Part shown: positions 11,491-21,686 of the stretch, piece after piece
Position numbering within the stretch: the stretch's first letter is position 1
Layout of the letters: every line of letters starts with the position of its first letter
From: Parasponia andersonii
Taxonomy: Eukaryota; Streptophyta; Magnoliopsida; Rosales; Cannabaceae
Length of the DNA: 64,000 nt
NCBI GenBank assembly: GCA_002914805.1
Contig: JXTB01000161.1
Span: 630,252-694,251, forward strand
Direction of reading: 5' to 3'
The notes under the pieces: generated by a model
Databases searched by the model: none
Told to the model about the DNA's origin: nothing
What the model saw: only the letters and a program-made list of their open reading frames with translations
Translations under genes and position numbers: made by a program

Positions 11491-12207
11491 ACTACAAAAA
11501 AATAAGAATAGATTGTCTCCGCTTTAAAATCTAGTGTGGATCAAAAATCCAAACTCGTGATTTTTAGTAATATATAAATAAAAATGAATAAAGAATTTAT
11601 AAAATTTGGAGGAAACCAAACACTTGGATTTTATATTCTAGTCCTCAAATCATTAGAAATTCTACATTACAAGGGGCTCCTCTTTAGTTTAGTTTATCAA
11701 TGAACAAACATCAATTAAGGTTCGAAAAAACATAGTTAAGTCGTCTAAAAACTTAGCTTAATTAATTAAGGTTCTTAAATCTTGAGTCTGAATGTCAAAA
11801 AATTAATTTATAGAGTTAATCATAATTCCAAGTACCTAAAATTTTGAAAATATGCTTCTTAGGAACCATAATATCCTATTTATACACAAAATCCTCAAAT
11901 AGTATTAAAAACATCTTCATACATTCATTTAATTTATAAGTACAACAAACTGGCTAAAGAATTAGACTTGAAGAAAGAAAAGGAGAAAGTATAGAGATCA
12001 ACCGAAGGAGAAGAATAGGGACACAAGCATAAGCCAATCAACTTACTTAGCTATCGAGATATGCAACTAACTCGAATGAACAATCACCTAAAAGAGAGGA
12101 AAGTAGGGAGGTGAGCTCGAAAGGTCAGTAGAAAAAATGTCACCTCATTTGAAAACTTTTTAGTGATAGAAAGTCTATGCATAGTTAGTTTAATCCAAAA
12201 CACCTTT

Positions 12208-12258
12208 CACTACTAAAAATATGTACTATCACGGCGCGTGTACGGAAGCGCCATGATA
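12208..12258 (+). repeat. second CACTA-like terminus with hairpin
   Basis: CACTACTAAAAATATG at 12208 has the terminal form of another CACTA family. It is followed by an inverted repeat: TATCACGGCGC (12227-12237) pairs with GCGCCATGATA (12248-12258) with one mismatch. No matching right end was found, so this could be the truncated edge of a nested element. Confidence 0.45.
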
Positions 12259-12708
12259 ATTGATTTTTAGTACCTACTTAACTTTGGGTCATTGGGGGTT
12301 AGTCTTTGAATTATTTGGTACCCATTCTTGTTTGAAACCAAAATATGCATGTTTCTTGATGGAGCATGAAAAACTTGTATGTCCATCCTGATTATAATAA
12401 TTTCATATATATTTTGAGTTACTACCAGATGTTGCTTTGACAAAATAAGTTTTGAGATACCTTTGTTTTATAAAAGGTTTGTATCATATTCCTCCTTTAT
12501 CAAATATCTTTGTCCACCAAGTATTAAATCAAAATTCTTCTTTCCAATGGTGAACTCGTGAACAATGTTGGTTAAATTGAAAACCTTTTCTTTTAAGGAA
12601 GTATTTTTATTTTCCAATGATATACATATATCTCAAGTTCTTTTGATAAAAGAGATAATTTCTTCTTAAGAGCATTATTTTTCAAAACAAGCAATTTGTA
12701 ATTATTTT

Positions 12709-13038
12709 CTAGTTCATTGAAATCATAAAGTAGCTTATCATATGATAACTATTCTTCATCACTTTCATTGTCATAGCATTATTATCATCATTATTATCCA
12801 AAAAGTCATCATGTAAGTCATTATTGAGTTTAAGAAAGTTTACCTCATCATTGATAGCCTTGAAGCACATGTTGTCTTCTTGATCTCCTTCATTGCTTTC
12901 TTTTATCAAGATCTCATGTGTCATAAGCGAACCCATGAATTTTTCTAGAGGAAGTTTGGTGAGATCCTTTGCCTCTTGAATTGCCACCACTTTGCTTCTG
13001 AATGCTTTAGAAAGACTCCTAAGTACTTTGTTTAACAA
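12709..13038 (-). pseudogene. copia-type gag (UBN2-like) fragment
   Basis: The minus-strand frame contains a segment of the form KVLRSLSKAFRSKVVAIQEA followed by KDLTKLPLEKFMGSLMTHE. This is the pattern of the gag-polypeptide domain of copia-type elements and their host-gene-like derivatives (UBN2 group). It has the characteristic order RSLP-W-K-AI-EAKDL-L-EL-GSL-THE. Only the gag middle survives and no zinc knuckle, protease, integrase or RT follows. The tail is asparagine- and aspartate-rich and probably out of frame. It lies within the CACTA element. Confidence 0.65.
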
Positions 13039-13257
13039 ATCTATATTAGAAGGGGTGATGAATTAGGTTTTAAAACGTTTTTAGAAACTTTTCAACTATG
13101 TAAAATCATAGACCACTATTTTGAAACTTTTAAGCTAAATCAATAATAATAGAAAATATATAGCAATAATACCAAGTATATTAAGCACGCTAAATATCAA
13201 ACACTCAAATAAATAGCTTGGAATAAAGTAAATAGTATAGGGATAGAGAAGATGTAA

Positions 13258-13640
13258 ATTCAGTTTTTACGAGATTCGACAAACACAACGATTTGTCTAC
13301 GTCCTCGGCCCTCGGTAACTTACTTAGAGCTTTCACTATTCGGATCAAGATTATAGGCTTGATCGACCCTTGTACAAATGGAGTGAATTTTTCTTAGGCT
13401 AACCCAACCTTTATAATAGCCTTGACTTCGACTCTATCATGCATAACCTTGGATTTTTTTGACTCTAGTTCCAATGCTCACTTATATGGATTGTTTAGAT
13501 AATGGTGCTAATCTCACCACTCACGAGTTATTTAGACTCCGGTGATAACCTTATCTATACTCACAGGTTGTTTAGACTCCGGTGACAACCTCACTTAAAT
13601 CAGATTGTTTTGACTAAGGCGACAATCTTACCTCACAATT
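13258..13640. repeat. dispersed repeat fragment (cacaacgatttgtctacgtcc type)
   Basis: The segment around 13265-13310 (TTTACGAGATTCGACAAACA then TTGTCTACGTCCTCGG) resembles 27700-27745 (ATGTGGTTCAGCAAATTGCT then GCCTACGTCCACAG) and 32340-32375 (TTTACGTGGTTCAACTTACC). After it, the phrase ACTCCGGTGA-AACCT with its surroundings recurs two or three times (about 13530-13630). The class of the parent repeat is not known to me. Confidence 0.4.
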
Positions 13641-15199
13641 ACAATTTTGGTATTTATTGAATCTCTCAACTAGAATCTTTCTCTAATGAAAGCATTTGAT
13701 ACAAGATAAGCTTTGAGAGAATAAATGTAAACATAAGATATAATCTAGTCTGGCTCAATAGATTTTAATTAAAAAGTAGATTTGAAAGTTTGAATCATAA
13801 AAATTGATTTGAACACTTTGAAAGTATGATATAAGCAATGTAAGAATGTTCAAAGATTGTTTCAAGTGTTAGAAAAGCTTCTATTTATATACTTGAATGA
13901 AAACTAGCCATTTATAACCATTTGATAGATATTCTGTCATTTTCAGTAGACCAAAAATGTATTTTCGATTGACTGAAAATACTAGCTATTGAAATTACAG
14001 TTCTAACGGTCAAATCTAAAAATTGCTAAAAAATGTATAGGAGGAATCGGTTGGCCAATCTGTCAAACCTATCCGAGAGCAATCTTTGAGTTTTATTTCA
14101 AGTCTTTTTCAATTATTTTCAAAATGTGACTTTATAAATTGATTTATTATGTAATATGGAACCTATAGAAATTCATAAATCAATTTAAGAACTTGTGTAA
14201 AATAAATTTCATATTTTAATTAGAGATAAATAAGTTTGACAATTTTTCTTTGAAAATTTCCAATTTTATAAAAGAGTTGAGCTATTAAGATATATAATAT
14301 GTGAACAAATATTCAAATACAAGAACTAAGTATATAATCTTTGCTAATCTAAGTCTTGTATTCTTGATCTTTGTTTTCAAGCTCTTTTCCATTCATCTTT
14401 AAGTTTGATTCTAATAATTCCAATATGCATCCATCTTCATGCTTGATTCCTTGATCAACTTGAGTTAGAACTTTAAAGTTATTTAACTACACACTCAAAT
14501 TAAACCATTAGCACTACATTAAATGTTTGTTATCTTTAAAATAAGAGTAAGATTGAAACCTTAATTTCTCAACACTAATTATCAAACATAGTATATATAT
14601 ATATATATCAATCTTCTTCATTTTATGAGTAACTTCTAAAAATGACATTAAAAACACAATCCAACGGTCTGATAAAAACGTCAACTCCAAATTCAAAACT
14701 TGCATAAACTATCAACAATATTAATTTTTATCCGAGTAAAATGAGGTCATGAAATATATACCTAGAGATTCCTCTCGATGAGACAAATCTAAGGAGTCCA
14801 ACAACACTGCTTGGAACAGCTGAAACGACGACTCTAACGATGGCGAAACTCTGGTTAATGGTTACTGGTAGCACAGGGAGTTGATGCCAGGCAGTGGTCA
14901 TTATCGAAGACCAAAGGTGCGTCCATGACACTTGGTGGTGGCGGTGGTGTTTTGTCAAAGAGAGAGGAAGAGAGAGAGATGTGGAAGAGGGAGAGAGAAA
15001 GAAGAAGGGAAGGGAAATGATGGGCTATGTGGGTTTGGTCAAAAAGGGTTGTGCATTTGAAATTATATTTTGGTCTCCCATTTTTCAAACTTCTTTCACT
15101 TGTCATCCAAAAATCTGCATTTTAGTCCCCATTTACAATAATATTTTCAAATAAGTCACTCTCCTTTTCAATCTAAAAATTGGTAAAATCTCCAAATTA
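13641..15199. other. interior of the CACTA element, no gene
   Basis: AT-rich sequence with a short (TA)n tract at about 14592-14608. A purine-rich, somewhat GC-richer patch at 14890-15020 gives overlapping frames on both strands, none with a recognisable domain. It may be captured host sequence, but nothing supports a specific gene. Confidence 0.45.
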
Positions 15200-17005
15200 C
15201 TTTCTTTAAATCTGGATTTTTACAACGACAATGCTCGCACTTTAGAGTCACCTCTAAAGGTTCGTTGGTATAGATACCTAAAATAGCGACACATAGACTC
15301 CTGTATTAAATTATTTATAGCAGCGATAGTTGTACCAACTAAAAATTCGATAAAAGTACCATTTGGTAGACCAATAGTAGCAATAATTTAAAAATTGTTG
15401 CCTCTATATGTTTCTTTAAAGTACTGACAGTTGTAACCTAAAGTGTCACCGCTTCAGAGCGAATTTTCTTTTATTAAATAATTAATTAAATTTGTAACCT
15501 AAACCAGTGACAATTGTCGCCGCTTTATATAGAGTTTTGTTTTTTTTAATTAATTATTTTAAATATTTAAATGTTTATTTTTTTATATTTNTTTTGTCAA
15601 AAACTAAGAATATATAAAGTTGTATGAAAGTGAAAACAAGTCTACACACCTAAGTCATTGTCCTCAATTTCTTCGTTATCATCTTCTTTTGAGGCAACAG
15701 AAGATGGGCAAAACGAGGCGGCAGTGGGAGAGCGGGGCACGGGGGCATCGTGCCAAACTAAAATTCGTCAATACCTTACTCTGAAAAGTATTAAATATTT
15801 CTTTGTTAACCAAAATTAATAACTTAAAATTACTTCAAAATAATCTTTTATAATTATCTTAATCAATTAACAAATTAATTTTCTAACTTAAAAAGTTTCT
15901 AACTCATAAACTAAAACAAAAAATATTAAAAAAATCAAAATTTAACACAAAAAATATCGGACTAAATAATTCTTCATACTTAATTTTCATCTTTAATACA
16001 TAAACATCTACTAATAAATCATCAAATCTAATATCCAATAATTCACTAAAAATTCATATCCAATATCAAAAAAGACTCATATTCTAATACTAAAAAAAAC
16101 CTACATCATATTCCAAAAATTCAATATCTGATTATTCCTAATATTACAACATATATTTTAATTAATGCTAAAACAAAACTAAAATATCAACACATAATCA
16201 TATATATATATATATAATATTTAAATTTACCTGTTACAACATATATTTTTAATTATTTAAATAAAAAATAAAACTACAAATTAACCAAAAGCTAACTTAT
16301 TCAGATTAAAGAGAGAGAAAGATAACAGTGGCTGATGACAGCAGCGACAACAGTTGCAGTGGCAAAGTTGGTAGCCAATGACAACCTTGAAAAAAAAACT
16401 AAACAAAAAAATCAACAATAAAGAAAGAGAGAGAAAGAACAAAAAAAAATACTTACCAATCCAAGAGAGGGATGAGAATCAGTGAGAGAGAGAAAGATAA
16501 AAAAAATGAGGAAGAAAAAAATCGGTTTATGGGTATAGAAACTGATCAAGCATCGTTTCATTTAAAGCCAAAAAATTTATGGCGGTTAGTTTGACTACCT
16601 AAATTTTCGTGAAATTTCTAAAGCGGCAATAGTAACTTAATCTAAAGCAGGGATAATTGTCATCATTTTAAACTATATTTTTATTTTTAATTTTAAATAT
16701 TTTTCATTAATTATAATTGTTTTTATTAATTAATAATTGATAAATCTAACTTTAAACTAGATATTTTTATATTATTTTCCAATCTAATGCCAGTTGGTGC
16801 ACTCTTTTTAAAGCAGCAGTAATTATTACTGCTTTCGAGATTTTTAGATAGAAATCTTGGCACACTCACCACTTTAGGCTTTTCTATTTCTTAAAAAATG
16901 TAATTATTCTATGACGGCGACTATCTAATTTATCGTTACTTTATGTTTAGGCTAAAGCAATGAAAACATTTAGAATCTTTATTCTATAACCTTCTTGTTG
17001 TAGTG
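15200..17005. repeat. right subterminal repeat region of the CACTA element
   Basis: Short motifs related to GCGACAATTGTCGCCGCTTTA occur many times in both orientations (for example near 15225, 15320, 15505, 16620 and 16905). Such clusters of short direct and inverted motifs near the end of CACTA elements are the known binding region for the TnpA-type protein. The single ambiguous base n is at 15591. Confidence 0.5.
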
Positions 17006-17459
17006 ATATAATCAATTATAGAAAATACATCACTCCCAATAGTTTTTAAGTAACTATACTTCTTTTAGAAAAGAAAAAAAAAAAGATATAAAAAGACTTA
17101 TATACTTTTAAGTCGAAAGTACTAGACATAGTGTATAGTGCCAGATAAAGGTATCTAGTAAATCGATTAAAAAAAAATTGAATATTGAGCAGTAGGCAAG
17201 ATATCAGTAGCATTAAACATGAATGTTGTGAGCAAGTACTAGACAAAATATCTAGAAATTCAATCTTCATTCTTTAACTAAATCTAGATCTTTGATGGAA
17301 TAAGTGCTAGAGAAACTTTTATCTTTAAAATAAAATTAAAACTTGAAAGGTATATTCACAAAAAAAAACTATTAAAAAATGTATAAATCATAAAATATAC
17401 TTTGAAACATGTGTATTTTGCTAAGAACCTACTTAATATGTACCTTCTTAATATGCATG

Positions 17460-17635
17460 TGAGATCTTTTTATTGTGAAAGATAGAAAGAGAAAAATATT
17501 AAATAATATATATATTTTTTCTCAATTACTCAAATTATAGTAGCTATTAGATAATGATATAACGACTAAAAAAAATATACATATTGGTTAAAAAAAACTT
17601 ATTGGATTGATTGGGAACCATATATATATATATAT
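17460..17635. mobile_element. MITE next to (TA)n, copy 2 (partial)
   Basis: It shares with 57595-57845 the order GAAAGATAGAAAGAGAAAAATATTAA, TATTAGATAATGAT-TAACG-CTAAAAAAAA and GGTTAAAAAAAACTTATTGGATTG, ending against a (TA)n run (17622-17635). The left end is not clear. Confidence 0.45.
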
Positions 17636-17996
17636 ACATATTATATTTCAAGACTGTGAAATAACTTTAACTATCATCAGAAGTGATCATCCTTTCTAAG
17701 TTTTTGTTGTCATGTACCTGTATGAACTTATTGTCTACATATAAGTGCAATTAACATGCATGTGAATATGTAACTTGATGGAGTCTATAGTAAATTAGTA
17801 ATTTATTGTAACATTGAATTTAGTATATACTGCCTCGATCGGATTAGCTCGTAGTACTAGTACTATATTCCATGCATGCATACGGATCCGTCGTGATATT
17901 GATCATTAAACCTAAAGTAATCTTTACGACATGACCTCTAGGCTCTTCTTTAATACTGCCGAAGATATCTCAGTAAAATCCTAAATTTTGTAAGAA

Positions 17997-20322
17997 TAAT
18001 TAAGTAATTTTAATTCAAAAATATTTTGGTAATTTTATATGTTAAGATTAATTAAATAAAAATTTGAAAATATGTCAAAATAAATCATTGGTGATGAATT
18101 TAGACAAAATAAAATTTAAATGCATTTGGAGCAAAAGTGAAAAAGAAATTATTAATCGGAGACAAAAATATAATTAAAGAGAGACTAAAGTGAAAGAATC
18201 TTTTTAAAATTTATGGCCAAAGTGGAATTTCAAAAACTTTTTTCAGTCCAGTCAGATAGTGACACGTGTCCCACTACCAACAGTTTCAGGAATTGTATAA
18301 AAACTCCCCATTTTTTTCCTCCTTCTCCACGGAGGTCCCCCAAAACCACTATCTGCCACTGTTCATTCGCATCTCCTCCGGCTACCAACCAGCCTGATGC
18401 GCCCATCCGTGTTCCTCCCTATCTTCCAACAATTCAACGCCCGTAACCACCGCCCTGTTTTGACGCCAGCAGCTTGAGAAATAGCCACTCGAAACCACTG
18501 CCTGCCGATCGAAAAATCGGCCACTATTTCTCCATCTGACATCCAATCAGCTCAACTTCGATGCTGTTCAACTCGTCTCGTTGCCAACTTTCTTTTCCGA
18601 CCACTCTCGGCCTCTAACTCGGCTCTGGTGAGAAGTTAGTCACTGTAGTATTTTTATAATATTAAATTTTTGTGGTATTTTTCTAATTATTTCAGAGTTG
18701 AGTTATTTTGCTCGAGAAAATTATATCACGTGAAAGAGGAAATTGAAATATAAAATCTCATAATTTTGAAGTGGTGAAACAGTAACCAGAAGGTCGTCAA
18801 TTATCAATATAAAAAAGTGGCAATTTTCTAATTATTTTAAAAAGTGGTATTTTTATAATTTTCGGATTTTTGAGCCCATTTAATGCTCGGGACCTCAAAA
18901 TTGAGTTTTGACTTCGAATTTGGACTCAGTGAGGTCGGGACATGAATTTTGATATAAAATATCACTATTTTCCGAAGTGGCACGAAAGTCGTGAAAATAG
19001 CTCGTGAATTTCACCGTTTTATGTGCCACGTGGCGGTTGTGCACTGGAACCTATTTTTGACAAACTCTATGTTTAACCCAATATCTTTGGGTGTCTGAAT
19101 TCAGTGACGACCTCCGTTTCTCAATTTAAGTCTCCATTTGGAAACTCACTTTTTCAAGTGAACGTGTCAGGATCCACAAACGACAGGTTGAACAACTGGC
19201 TAATCAACAAAGGACGTTTTTAGTGTCTTCAACTCAGCATAATTACTATTTCGAGGTAGAGGATTCAATTTTCTTATTTTCTATTATTTTTCATTAAAAT
19301 TAGAATTTAATTTGAAAAATGAAATTTCGTAATTTTATTAAATTAAATTATTTGAATAATTATTTTACTGAACTGTGAACTTGTGAAACATTGTGGGCTG
19401 TTCTAGATATTTTATGTATGATTTTGTACTAGTTTTAATCTTGGGATTTGGTTAAATCTTAGGAATTGTGTTTTTGGATTTTTAAGTACAAAATGAATTT
19501 CTATTTAAAAAGATCAGAGCATGTCTAGAATGTTAAACCACTGCATGGTTGTTTGAGACTCTATCTATTGCACATTTCATATGATCATGCATGGAGAGTC
19601 GTTTTAGACATCACGGTGTTGTAGTAGGTAAACTAGCATACCTGCTTTCAGTGACAGCCCATAAACTCTCGCGGGGTTTATTTTCTGACTATCTCCACTC
19701 AGTAGGTGTAGGCATTCGGTGCCCCTCCGACTCGGTAGGATTAGACACACAGGTATCTCTCTGGTGTTTAGAGATAGATGTTAGGCAAGGAGCACTCAAT
19801 GCATGTACTATGAGTTGCTCTAGTCGTGATGAGATGGTGAGAGCTCATGTGAGGTGTTGATATGCGATGTGCAATTATGCCTGTTTTATTATGATTTTCT
19901 ATGTGTTTTAACTTGGATATCTGGTTTTGATTTTAACATAGTTTTCTATATATGTTTTGAAAGCTTAATATTTATAAAAATACTTTATAGTATTACTAAC
20001 TATGCAGGTGTTTTGAGAATTATAAAAGAACTTTCCCAAAAAGGAAAATTGGATAACCTACTAGATATTTTATGCTCATTCCCCTTACTTTCTCCATAGG
20101 TGATGTCTAGTGTGACATTGACGACCACTAAGTGGATTAGGGAGTTATCTTTTACTCGTAGTTCGTGACTTAGTAATGCTAAGAGTGTGGATTTAAGACT
20201 TGTATATAAGTTTTATTAAATAAATGGATTATGCTACTTGAATATGTCTGTAAAATATATATGCTATACTAGTTTGATATTGAGGTGTGAATGATGATGC
20301 TCGATTAACTATTTGAATTTAG
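17997..20322 (+). repeat. 5' LTR-like copy of the long gypsy relic
   Basis: It is collinear with 21687-24003 throughout. Shared landmarks include ATTTTGGTAATTTTATAT, CAGTCAG-TAGTGACAC-TGTCCCACTA, CCTGCCGATC-GAAAATCGG and GCATTCGGTGCCCCTCC. Small open frames inside (for example 18213-18446 and 19591-19860) are not conserved as proteins between the two copies and are not genes. Frequent substitutions, many of them C-to-T or G-to-A type, separate the copies. Confidence 0.8.
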
Positions 20323-20345
20323 TATATCATGTCCGACTTTTAAAA

Positions 20346-21686
20346 ATGCCTCCTAAGAGAGCTTTGAGGTGCCAACCCGGTGCCGAGTCTCCTCCAATTC
20401 CATAAGACTTCAACCAGTTTTTTGAAGCAATATGTCATGCTTTCCTTGGGATGCAAGGTCCCAACTATCACCCTCAACCTTAACCATAGCAACAGCGTCA
20501 ACCTGATCAAGCTAACCATCTTCAGAAGTTTATGTGTCTTCAGCTTAGACAATATGATGGAACTCCAGGCCCACTAGCAGTTAATGCATGGTTGTGTGAG
20601 ATGACACGATACTTTTGGACCCTTGGTCGTTCTAGAGAATTCTGGGCTGTATTTGATATATCTTGTTTGAGGAGGAATGCTATCCATTAGTGAGAGACTA
20701 TTGAGGTTATGCAGAATGTAGAAGGCGTAATGTGGGAAGAATTTGAAAGACTCTTCAAAGCACATTATGCAAATGATGATCAATAAGTTGAAGTGGTTGG
20801 TCGTTTTGAGAGACTGACTCAGGGGAATAGAACAATGAACCAATACGTGATAGAGTTTACAGAACCTTGCCCTTAGCCCAGTGGTGAGTGACACTTACCG
20901 AATTATGAAGTTCAAGAATAGTCTGAATCGAAACATCTATAACTGTATTGCTATTCACTCGTTTGCCACTCTTTCTGAAGTAGTGTTAGCTGCCTAATGA
21001 GCTGAAGCCATAGAAAATTAGTAGGGTACATGAAAGGATAAAAGTAATCATAGAATAGTAAACAAGAGGAACCAAGGACATTGGTCTGCCAAAGGTTCAC
21101 CAAACAACGAAAGCTATACTAGCAGTGGATCATCAGGTAAAAAGAGGTTCAGCCCGTATATGTATTACCACTATGGTCAATAAGGCCATAAGAGGAATGA
21201 ATGCCCAAAATATTTGCAGAAGTCCCCTCTTTCTTAGGGAGGACCGCCTAGAAGCTATTCTGGTTTAGCACCTCACTAGAACACTAGGTCTCAGCCATCT
21301 CGGGGTGTTTCCCAAGCTTCTTCATCTCCACCACCTTACTAGCATCAGTATCGCCCCCAGGGTTACACTCAAAATTTCAAGACTCCTCAAGGTTCAGGGA
21401 GTCAAGGAGGGCATAGACATGGTAGAAATGGCCTCAAATCTAGTAGCAGTTGTCCTAGACTAGAAAGAGGCAATAAGGGAAAATGAAAGGTTACTTGCCA
21501 AGCTTATGCAATTTCTAGAATAAATGATACAAATGAACACACAGGCCGAGGCATTATTGATGGTATGGTTCTTATTTCACATTCTTGGGCATGTATTTTA
21601 TTTGATACTGGTGCATCTCATTCATTCATATCCTTGTTGTTTATTCAACTTTTGGGGTTAGAATTTTCTAAATTGGATTATGTCTT
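20346..21686 (+). pseudogene. gypsy gag-protease remnant
   Basis: The frame opens with ATGCCTCCTAAGAGAGC (Met-Pro-Pro-Lys-Arg, a common gypsy gag start). It runs through a gag core with blocks such as AVNAWLCEMTRYF and MWEEFERLFKAHYAN, but with several in-frame stops. A zinc knuckle remnant at about 21165-21205 keeps the GH and final C of CCHC but has lost the first two cysteines. The aspartic-protease motif FDTGASHSF is at 21601-21627. The frame ends about 60 bases later at the junction with the 3' LTR. No RT, RNase H or integrase follows. Confidence 0.8.

Larger units (their letters stand above)
11491..17005. mobile_element. non-autonomous CACTA (En/Spm) transposon
   Basis: The left end is CACTACAAAAAAATAAGAAT (11491) and the right end reads ...CTTCTTGTTGTAGTG (17005). 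Its reverse complement starts CACTACAACAAGAAGG, an imperfect inverted repeat. The 3-bp sequence ATA flanks both ends (11488-11490 and 17006-17008), as expected for the 3-bp target duplication of this superfamily. A subterminal motif close to TTGTC-CCGCTTTA occurs at the left end (near 11504) and repeatedly on the right (for example near 15508), as in CACTA subterminal arrays. No TnpA or TnpD transposase frame is recognisable, so the copy is non-autonomous. The interior carries foreign material: a minus-strand copia-type gag relic and a second CACTA-like end. Confidence 0.6.

Noticed and set aside
18213-18446. 77-residue proline/serine-rich frame
   Set aside because: It lies inside the long LTR and is not kept open in the matching part of the 3' LTR (about 21890-22120).
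20380-20894. Overlapping frames on both strands within the gag relic
   Set aside because: They are shadows of the degenerate plus-strand gag frame, which alone shows family motifs.
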